The notes beneath the pieces are model-generated. The model did not search any database. It was not told the DNA's origin and worked only from the letters and a program-made list of their open reading frames with translations. Below, in pieces: positions 1-4,660 of a stretch of DNA of 6,443 nucleotides (position 1 is its first letter; each line of letters starts with the position of its first letter). Position numbers and translations under genes: made by a program. The stretch is from an uncultured Bacteroides sp. (GTDB lineage Bacteria > Bacteroidota > Bacteroidia > Bacteroidales > UBA932): NCBI GenBank assembly GCA_900546925.1, contig UREV01000038.1:1-6443 (forward strand). The letters run 5' to 3'.

Positions 1-2
1 TC

Positions 3-65
3 GTCAAGGTCGGCGTGAACATTTCCTCGCAGACCCGCACCGTCGAGAAGTGGATTGCACGATAA
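3..65 (+). CDS. Possible C-terminal end of an unidentified gene cut by the left edge
   Basis: The frame starting at base 3 is open from the window edge to TAA at 63-65 and encodes the tail SSQTRTVEKWIAR. Third codon positions are mostly G or C (GTC, AAG, GTC, GGC, GTG, AAC, TCC, TCG, CAG and so on), which suggests real coding sequence. The segment SQTRTVEKWIAR faintly resembles the recognition helix of a helix-turn-helix protein, but only about 20 residues are visible, so no function is assigned. The other two forward frames are also open over part of this stretch, so the call is weak. The rest of the gene lies upstream of the window. Confidence 0.35.
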   Translation, partial: VKVGVNISSQTRTVEKWIAR

Positions 66-321
66 ATCTTACAACCGTCCTTCAGGCTGGTTTCTACCCT
101 GGAAGAACGAACTTCTGCATGACACACCGAAATCGAAACAATTTCTGGACATGACGGAGAGAGAATTTGTCTATATGCCTTGCCGGACTCATCTGTCGTC
201 GTCTCAGATTCGGGCTCGGAGCTGAGGCTTCAGAAGCGCAAGAATATCAGGCATATGGAAATGTGCGGTGTTGAACTCACTAAATTTCCTCAACAATATT
301 TCTATTCCCAGAAAAAATTAC
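66..321. other. Stretch with no convincing gene
   Basis: Together with the rplY leader this makes about 400 bases without a gene. Frame 1 is open from 19 to the TGA at 223-225 and frame 3 from 123 to the TGA at 348-350, but neither has a start codon giving a credible protein. The ATGs at 119, 151 and 255 give only 11, 24 and 31 codons, and the last runs through the rplY promoter. The minus strand has a 75-80-codon open frame running out of the left edge without a plausible start. No tRNA shape or T-tailed terminator is evident. A short hairpin (CTGA-GGCT-TCAG) lies near 222-233. The stretch could be the decayed remainder of a gene or plain spacer. Confidence 0.5.
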
Positions 322-329
322 TATCTTTG
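299..329 (+). promoter_or_regulatory. Bacteroidota-type promoter for rplY
   Basis: TATCTTTG at 322-329 matches the Bacteroidota -7 consensus TAnnTTTG exactly. Nineteen bases upstream, TTTC at 299-302 is a one-mismatch version of the -33 element TTTG. Transcription would begin around 335-337, giving an rplY leader of roughly 125-130 nt. The -7 box is clear; the -33 element is weaker. Confidence 0.7.
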
Positions 330-335
330 CGGCGC

Positions 336-463
336 ATTTTGGGCATTTGAAAGAAACGCCCGTAAAAAAGCGAAAGCTTTTGGTGCAATGGGGTCTGACG
401 GGAAACCGCATGACGGATTCTCTGGGCCAGACTGAGTAACACATTTTAAAAACAAAACAAGAA
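336..463 (+). promoter_or_regulatory. Structured 5' leader of rplY
   Basis: Several pairings can be drawn by eye. GGGC (341-344) pairs with GCCC (358-361), extended by TTT/AAA beyond an A-C mismatch. AAAAGC (366-371) pairs with GCTTTT (376-381) around a GAAA tetraloop. CGG (399-401) pairs with CCG (406-408) around another GAAA loop. GTCTG (393-397) can pair with CAGAC (428-432), closing a small multi-part domain. CAGA (428-431) could instead pair with TCTG (421-424), so alternative folds exist. The last 30 nt before the ATG are A-rich and unstructured, as is usual for Bacteroidota start sites. I do not recognise a named riboswitch class. Autoregulation by L25, an RNA-binding protein, is a guess. 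Confidence 0.4.
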
Positions 464-1129
464 ATGAAACATTTCGAATTGAACGGCCAGATTCGCGAGG
501 TCGGCAACAAAGCGGTTATCAAAGAGTTCCGCAAGCAGGGTCTCATCCCATGTAACCTTTATGGTGCTGGTGTAGAGAACGTACTTTTCACTATCACAGA
601 GAAAGATCTCAAGGGAATTACTGGCACTCCTGCATCTTTCATCATTGACCTCAACCTCAGCGACGGCAAGAAATATTTCGCTGTAGTTCACGAGCTTCAG
701 TTCCACCCGGTAAAGGACAACTGCCTCCACGCAGATTTCCTCGCTGTTACTGAAGACAAGCCTATCGCTATCAGCGTTCCTGTAACTATCACAGGACATG
801 CAGTCGGTGTACGTGCCGGCGGTAAGTTCTACAAGCTCGTACGCTCTTTGAAAGTAAGCGCTCTCATGAAAGATCTTCCAGATGAGCTCGTAGTTAACAT
901 AGACAGACTCCAGATCGGTAAGAGAATCGTGGCAGGTGACCTCAAGTATGAGAACATCAACGTTATCTCTCCTAAGGGAACCATCATCTGCACCGTTAAA
1001 TCTTCACGTCAGATTGCTGCTCATATCGCTTATGAGGAGGCACTTGACAAGGCTATGGAGGAAGGTGTACATCACGAGGAGGCTCCAGCAGCTGAAGCAC
1101 CTGCAGCTGAGGCACCAGCAGAAGCATAA
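464..1129 (+). CDS. rplY: Ribosomal protein L25, long CTC-type form
   Basis: This 221-residue protein belongs to the bL25/TL5/CTC family, which binds the loop E region of 5S rRNA in the central protuberance of the 50S subunit. The N-terminal 5S-binding beta-barrel covers about residues 1-92 (early motif REVGNKAVIKEFRKQGLIPC, then LYGAGVENV). The TL5-type C-terminal domain covers about 97-186, with the family segment around DLPDELVVNIDRLQIGKRI. The chain ends in an acidic, alanine- and proline-rich tail (residues 206-221) made of EAPAA-like repeats, probably disordered; such tails are common in L25 of this phylum. The ATG at 464 follows the A-rich AAAACAAGAA and starts at the conserved N-terminus. 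It has its own promoter and structured leader upstream, and an intrinsic terminator between it and pth, a frequent L25 neighbour. Identification is confident. Confidence 0.96.
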   Translation: MKHFELNGQIREVGNKAVIKEFRKQGLIPCNLYGAGVENVLFTITEKDLKGITGTPASFIIDLNLSDGKKYFAVVHELQFHPVKDNCLHADFLAVTEDKPIAISVPVTITGHAVGVRAGGKFYKLVRSLKVSALMKDLPDELVVNIDRLQIGKRIVAGDLKYENINVISPKGTIICTVKSSRQIAAHIAYEEALDKAMEEGVHHEEAPAAEAPAAEAPAEA

Positions 1130-1152
1130 CTCACAAATTTTAATAGTGTTTT

Positions 1153-1194
1153 CGAGACGGAGTGGAGTCCAAATTCCAATCCGTCTCGTTTTTT
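1153..1194 (+). terminator. Intrinsic terminator between rplY and pth
   Basis: CGAGACGGA (1153-1161) and TCCGTCTCG (1180-1188) form a perfect 9-bp stem. Inside it TGGA (1163-1166) can pair with TCCA (1175-1178), and six Ts follow at 1189-1194. This is a textbook rho-independent terminator 23 nt after the rplY stop codon. It ends only 11 nt before the pth ATG, so pth must be transcribed by read-through or from a promoter inside or just after rplY. Confidence 0.9.
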
Positions 1195-1205
1195 GAAAGA
1201 TCGAT

Positions 1206-1775
1206 ATGAACTATCTTATAGCCGGACTCGGCAACATCGGCGCAGAATACGCTGACACCAGACATAACGTAGGCTTCATGACACTGGATGCATGGGCCGA
1301 CGACGCCGGGGTCACATTCCAGACACAAAGATATGGAGACGTCGCAGAGATTTCATTCAAGGGAAGAAAGCTTACACTGCTCAAGCCTTCCACTTATATG
1401 AACCTCAGTGGCAACGCTGTACGCTACTGGATGAACAAACTGAACATCCCCGTGGAGAATATCCTGGTGATCTGCGATGACCTGAACCTTCCTTTCGGCA
1501 CTCTCAGAATGAGAAAGAAAGGCAGCGACGGAGGACACAACGGCCTTAAGAATATTCAGGAACTCCTCGGAACACAGGACTATCCGAGAATCAGAATCGG
1601 CATAGGAAACAATTTCCAGAAAGGCGGGCAGGTAAATTTCGTCATAGGCAGCATGACCGATGAGGAGAAAGCCGCCATGCCTGAAATCTGCAAGAGTGTA
1701 ATCAGCGGAATTAAAGATTTCGTTACAATCGGGCCAGACCGAGCCATGAATATATTCAATACTGTTAAAAAATAG
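1206..1775 (+). CDS. pth: Peptidyl-tRNA hydrolase
   Basis: This cytosolic 189-residue enzyme hydrolyses the ester bond of peptidyl-tRNAs released by stalled ribosomes, recycling tRNA. The bacterial Pth hallmarks are present: GLGNIGAEYADTRHNVGF (residues 7-24) contains the substrate-binding Asn10 and catalytic His20; LKPSTYMNLSG lies at 59-69; CDDLNLPFG contains Asp91, equivalent to E. coli Asp93; and GGHNGLKN contains Asn112, equivalent to E. coli Asn114. The length is normal for the family (about 185-195). The ATG at 1206 places the conserved LIAGLGN segment at the N-terminus. There is no Shine-Dalgarno; GAAAGATCGAT directly precedes the start. No standard promoter fits between the rplY terminator and this start codon, so expression may be coupled to terminator read-through. 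Confidence 0.97.
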   Translation: MNYLIAGLGNIGAEYADTRHNVGFMTLDAWADDAGVTFQTQRYGDVAEISFKGRKLTLLKPSTYMNLSGNAVRYWMNKLNIPVENILVICDDLNLPFGTLRMRKKGSDGGHNGLKNIQELLGTQDYPRIRIGIGNNFQKGGQVNFVIGSMTDEEKAAMPEICKSVISGIKDFVTIGPDRAMNIFNTVKK

Positions 1776-1815
1776 TTCTAATAGGTTGAGCGTTAACATT
1801 TTTTCATTTTTACTC

Positions 1816-1846
1816 TTGCATTTTTTGGTATAAATATCTAAATTGC
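1816..1846 (+). promoter_or_regulatory. Candidate promoter for the Hc1-like gene
   Basis: TTG at 1816-1818 is followed after 20 nt by TAAATTGC at 1839-1846, an imperfect match to TAnnTTTG. The surrounding DNA is strongly AT-rich. Transcription would start around 1852, leaving a leader of about 45 nt before the ATG at 1897. A second option uses TTTG at 1849-1852 as the end of the -7 box, with TTTG at 1824-1827 as the -33 element (17 nt apart), but it lacks the TA. That a promoter lies here is likely; the exact boxes are uncertain. Confidence 0.5.
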
Positions 1847-1896
1847 GCTTTGTAAAACGAAAAAATCATTGTTTAACTTAATAAATTCTGGAAATC

Positions 1897-2070
1897 ATGA
1901 AAGAACTCATCGAAAAAATCAAAGCCGAGTATGAGGAGTTTGCAGTAAATGCAGAGGCTCAGGCTGAAAAAGGAAATAAGGCTGCAGGTGCCCGCGCACG
2001 TAAGGCTGCTCTCGCTCTTATGAAAGATTTTAAAGAATTCAGAAAACTTTCTGTAGAAGCTGGCAAATAA
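1897..2070 (+). CDS. Small histone H1/Hc1-like DNA-binding protein
   Basis: This 57-codon gene begins MKELIEKIKAEYEEF and ends FRKLSVEAGK, with the central motif KGNKAAGARARKA. That pattern (short acidic helix, KGNKAAGARARK core, KDFKEFRK-type C-terminal helix) matches the small histone H1-like proteins found across the Bacteroidales and related to chlamydial Hc1. These are thought to bind and compact DNA in the nucleoid. The basic GARARK core is the likely DNA contact; the rest is predicted to be helical. The gene stands alone with its own AT-rich upstream promoter region and a strong hairpin downstream. Codons are those expected of a well-expressed gene. The start follows AAATTCTGGAAATC, with no Shine-Dalgarno. 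Family assignment is by recognition of the motif and length. Confidence 0.88.
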   Translation: MKELIEKIKAEYEEFAVNAEAQAEKGNKAAGARARKAALALMKDFKEFRKLSVEAGK

Positions 2071-2130
2071 CATGCAACGTTTGTACATAAATCTGCATCT
2101 ATAATATAGGTTTAGGTTTTAGTACACATT

Positions 2131-2168
2131 AAGAGACCGGTAAGCGTCATAGATGCTTCCGGTCTCTT
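2131..2168 (+). terminator. Strong hairpin after the Hc1-like gene, probable terminator
   Basis: AAGAGACCGG (2131-2140) and CCGGTCTCTT (2159-2168) form a perfect 10-bp stem. After a single bulged T, AAGCGTC (2142-2148) pairs with GATGCTT (2152-2158), including one G-U wobble, closing on a three-base ATA loop. About 17 pairs form in all. No T-run follows on either strand, so it is not a classical intrinsic terminator; it may block RNA decay or terminate by another route. Its last two bases are also the start of the -33 element of the next promoter. Confidence 0.6.
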
Positions 2169-2197
2169 GACATTTATATACAAAAACACTACATTTG
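2167..2197 (+). promoter_or_regulatory. Promoter of the M6 metallopeptidase gene
   Basis: TTG at 2167-2169 and TACATTTG at 2190-2197 are 20 nt apart and match the Bacteroidota -33/-7 consensus exactly. The start of transcription is expected near 2203-2205, about 27 nt before the ATG at 2231. Because the -7 box ends at 2197, a translation start at the TTG codon at 2195 would lie inside the promoter and is unlikely. Confidence 0.75.
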
Positions 2198-2230
2198 TTC
2201 TTCTGCGGAAACAAAACGCAGCCGGAACAG

Positions 2231-4516
2231 ATGAAACGAGGACCACTATGTATATTGACAGCGCTGACCGCTGCCTTATTGTCGGGGTGCGAGAAAGAGC
2301 ACTCCCCTTCTCCCGAGTTCATCGGAAATGATGACATATCACTGGTCATTCAAGGCTCCACCAAGATAAAATACATCCCTGAGACATTCCAGATAGGGTT
2401 CAATGCAGATAGACGACAGTTCCGTATACATAACGACACCATGTCGGAGTATTACATCCTGACATGTTCTTCCATGCCTGAACGTGAGGGAGAGAAAATA
2501 AAATGCACCCTGAAATATGTCATAAACGGCAAGCCGAATTTCAAGAATCTGACATTCGAGGTAGTTAAAACAGACGCTTCCGGAATCATCTGGCTCTGGA
2601 ATGCCAAGAAAGAAATAGGACTCACAGTAAAGGCTATATATCCTCAAGATTATAGCTCCAGCCATAAAACGGGCAATTACGAATCAGAAAATAACCTAAA
2701 TACCGCAAGTCTCAGCAACTCAAACGATGAAACCGGAGACCGTAAAGACTCCGACAAAAACGACGGAGCGACACCTCCGGACGGAAAGCAGACCACAGTA
2801 AAACACTGCCTGATAATCCCGGCAGAGTTTCAAGACGTTCCGCTAAAATCGAAGAAAGAGTGGCTCGAGAAACTTCTTAATGGAGAAAACGGAATCCAGA
2901 AATATTTCGACGACCAATTCCTCGGAGAATATGAATTCCACTTCCATCTCGCAGACCCCGTAACTCTCAGTCGCAAAAGAGCTTACTACGGAAAGAACCT
3001 CAACGGAAAAGACCGTTTCGAATACCTCGCAGCCGAAGAAGCATGCCAGATCGCTCACGAAAAGGGAGTCGATTTTTCACAATTCGATGGTGACGGCGAC
3101 GGCCTCGTGGACAACGTCTTCGTAATCGTGGCAGGGGAAGATGAATCTGACGGTGGTGAAGAAGACTGCATCTGGTCACACGCCGGAAAACTTTCCGACT
3201 TCAACAAACAATTCCAGTTAGACGGCAAAACAATAGACAGCTACGCCATTACGTCAGAACTCAGAAAACGCAAGAACGGGACCCTCAGTTCCGCAACAAT
3301 CGGTGTATTCTGTCATGAATACAGCCACACCCTCGGATTGAAAGACATGTACGACACTGACGCGAGCGCCAGCGGAGGTTTATCCTCAGGACTGTGGAAA
3401 ACCACATCACTAATGGACAACGGCCACCTGAACAACGAAGGTCGCACTCCTGCAGGTTACAACGCCATCGACAGAGACATGCTCGGCATCGGCAAACCGG
3501 AAGAACTGAAACCGGGAAAATACACCCTGGAGCCTATCAGCAAATCAGGCAGATATCTTACGTATCATACTGAAAATGAAGGAGAATACTATCTCATCGA
3601 ATGCCGTGCAAACACTGGCTGGGACCGCTATATCGAAGGACATGGTCTGGCCATATATCACATCGACAAATCTTCATCGAAAGCCGGATTCTCCAGCAAG
3701 CATGAAAAGGAGCTGACAGCTGAAGAACGATGGAAATGCAACGAAGTGAACAGCAACCCGTCCCATGAATGCGCGAAGCTCATAACTGCAAACCAGTCCG
3801 CCAGCGAAACGAACGAAATATTCTGGCCATACAGAACACAGAACAGTTTCACCCCGAAGACCATTCCGGCATTCAAATCCTGGGATGGAACAGCTTCTCG
3901 CCTGGCCATCGTGGATATAATGCAAGCAGGTGACAATGTGGAGTTTACAGTAAAACCCACAGGCGGAATCGCCATCCCGAAAGCCACCATCACCAGAAAA
4001 GACGTCTTCCAGAATACCGCCATCATCCAGTGGGAGAGCGACATACAGGAGACCGGTCTCGCCAGAGTTAAATTCACCACCAAAGGCCCTGAAATTAAGA
4101 ATCTTATGGTCAATGCCTATTCTCCCGGGAAGTACGCGTTACGTCTGGAAGGGCTGAAAGCGTCATACTCCTACAACATGAGGATTTTCTATACTGGAGA
4201 ATCGGACGCCACTGGAAAAGAAACAGAAGTAAGTTTCACCACCAAGCGACTTTACGAAGAAGGTTATCCGTTCATCTATTTTAATGATGATTCCCGAAAA
4301 ACAAACGGGACATTCAAAGAAAACGCGGAGATGCCGCTCATAGTATTCAATATGAATAACTTCCAGAGTGTCAGCTGGTTCATGGACGGCCGAAGTATAG
4401 TTCCATCCGCCGACGGCTACTACTACCCGAACCGCACATGCACATTGACAGCGAAGATCACAGGCGCCGACGGCTCGACCGACTACATCATCAAAGAAAT
4501 CATCATAAAGCCATAA
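2231..4516 (+). CDS. M6-family (InhA-like) metallopeptidase lipoprotein
   Basis: This 761-residue predicted zinc endopeptidase is exported as a lipoprotein. The start chosen is ATG 2231: it follows an A-rich leader downstream of a good promoter and gives a compact signal peptide with lipobox LSGC (lipidated Cys20). After the cysteine comes EKE, acidic enough to hint at surface export. Residues 21-140 form a beta-rich domain (FRIHNDTMSEYYILTC) of a type I have met in other Bacteroidales surface proteins. Residues 142-188 are a polar Asn/Ser/Asp-rich linker. The M6 catalytic domain starts near 190: TVKHCLIIPAEFQDV; a DGDGDGLVDN calcium-loop-like motif at 286-295; the zinc motif HEYSHTLGLKDMYD with His362, Glu363 and His366; and the Met-turn-like SLMDNG around 395. 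A fibronectin type III-like domain spans about 583-671, and an unidentified beta-rich domain ends the protein. The substrate is unknown; an extracellular or dietary protein is likely. The gene is monocistronic. Confidence 0.9.
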   Translation: MKRGPLCILTALTAALLSGCEKEHSPSPEFIGNDDISLVIQGSTKIKYIPETFQIGFNADRRQFRIHNDTMSEYYILTCSSMPEREGEKIKCTLKYVINGKPNFKNLTFEVVKTDASGIIWLWNAKKEIGLTVKAIYPQDYSSSHKTGNYESENNLNTASLSNSNDETGDRKDSDKNDGATPPDGKQTTVKHCLIIPAEFQDVPLKSKKEWLEKLLNGENGIQKYFDDQFLGEYEFHFHLADPVTLSRKRAYYGKNLNGKDRFEYLAAEEACQIAHEKGVDFSQFDGDGDGLVDNVFVIVAGEDESDGGEEDCIWSHAGKLSDFNKQFQLDGKTIDSYAITSELRKRKNGTLSSATIGVFCHEYSHTLGLKDMYDTDASASGGLSSGLWKTTSLMDNGHLNNEGRTPAGYNAIDRDMLGIGKPEELKPGKYTLEPISKSGRYLTYHTENEGEYYLIECRANTGWDRYIEGHGLAIYHIDKSSSKAGFSSKHEKELTAEERWKCNEVNSNPSHECAKLITANQSASETNEIFWPYRTQNSFTPKTIPAFKSWDGTASRLAIVDIMQAGDNVEFTVKPTGGIAIPKATITRKDVFQNTAIIQWESDIQETGLARVKFTTKGPEIKNLMVNAYSPGKYALRLEGLKASYSYNMRIFYTGESDATGKETEVSFTTKRLYEEGYPFIYFNDDSRKTNGTFKENAEMPLIVFNMNNFQSVSWFMDGRSIVPSADGYYYPNRTCTLTAKITGADGSTDYIIKEIIIKP

Positions 4517-4521
4517 CAACG

Positions 4522-4560
4522 ACAAACCTCCGAGACCATTTACCGGTCTCGGAGGTTTGT
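4522..4560. terminator. Perfect 16-bp hairpin between the convergent peptidase genes
   Basis: ACAAACCTCCGAGACC (4522-4537) is exactly complementary to GGTCTCGGAGGTTTGT (4545-4560), with the seven-base loop ATTTACC. It begins 6 nt after the stop codon of the M6 gene. The plus-strand sequence that follows (TATAAATTATTTTCG) is AT-rich rather than a pure T-run. Being symmetrical and placed between convergent genes, it may end transcription from both sides. Confidence 0.8.
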
Positions 4561-4584
4561 TATAAATTATTTTCGAGGCTAGAT

Positions 4585-4598
4585 TTCTTCTAGAAGAA
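4585..4598. repeat. Perfect 14-bp palindrome
   Basis: TTCTTCTAGAAGAA reads the same on both strands with no central loop, so it suits a dimeric DNA-binding protein better than an RNA hairpin. It lies in the convergent intergenic region between the 16-bp terminator and the 6-bp hairpin. It is also polypyrimidine/polypurine, so it could simply be part of a pyrimidine-rich tail of minus-strand transcripts. No binding protein is known to me. Confidence 0.5.
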
Positions 4599-4601
4599 GG
4601 A

Positions 4602-4618
4602 GTGTACCGGGCGTACAC
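4602..4618 (-). terminator. Small hairpin downstream of the M49-like gene
   Basis: GTGTAC (4602-4607) and GTACAC (4613-4618) pair around the loop CGGGC. Read on the minus strand, the hairpin lies about 43 nt past the stop codon of the M49-like gene and is followed by the pyrimidine-rich TCCTTCTTCT. That makes it a candidate terminator for this gene, though the stem is short and the T-run is interrupted by C. Confidence 0.4.
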
Positions 4619-4660
4619 GACTGATAAGAAAAGAAATGTAGACAGAAAAGACGCACAAAG

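Noticed and set aside
255..350. Possible 31-codon plus-strand small protein starting at ATG 255
   Set aside because: It reads through the rplY promoter and ends in the leader, with no supporting motif.
280..546. Minus-strand 88-codon open frame over the rplY promoter and start
   Set aside because: It overlaps the confident rplY start and promoter, shows no recognisable motif, and is best explained as an antisense shadow.
1079..1126. Short tandem repeat in the 3' end of rplY
   Set aside because: It encodes the EAPAA-type disordered tail common in L25 of this phylum, so it needs no separate explanation.
936..1196. Plus-strand 86-codon frame overlapping the end of rplY
   Set aside because: It is out of frame within rplY and ends inside the terminator; the HLQLRHQQ-like repeat is just the EAPAA-coding repeat read in another frame.
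1873..2088. Minus-strand 71-codon open frame opposite the Hc1-like gene
   Set aside because: It is antisense to a recognisable Hc1-family protein and is rich in Phe, Ser and Cys, as expected from reading Lys/Glu codons backwards.
2195..2230. Twelve-codon N-terminal extension of the M6 protein from the TTG at 2195
   Set aside because: The TTG lies inside the TACATTTG promoter box (2190-2197), and the extension would place polar residues before a normal lipoprotein signal; ATG 2231 fits better.
4163..4618. Minus-strand 151-codon open frame across the convergent intergenic region
   Set aside because: Most of it is antisense to the M6 C-terminal domain, it runs through the terminator hairpin, and it has no known motif.
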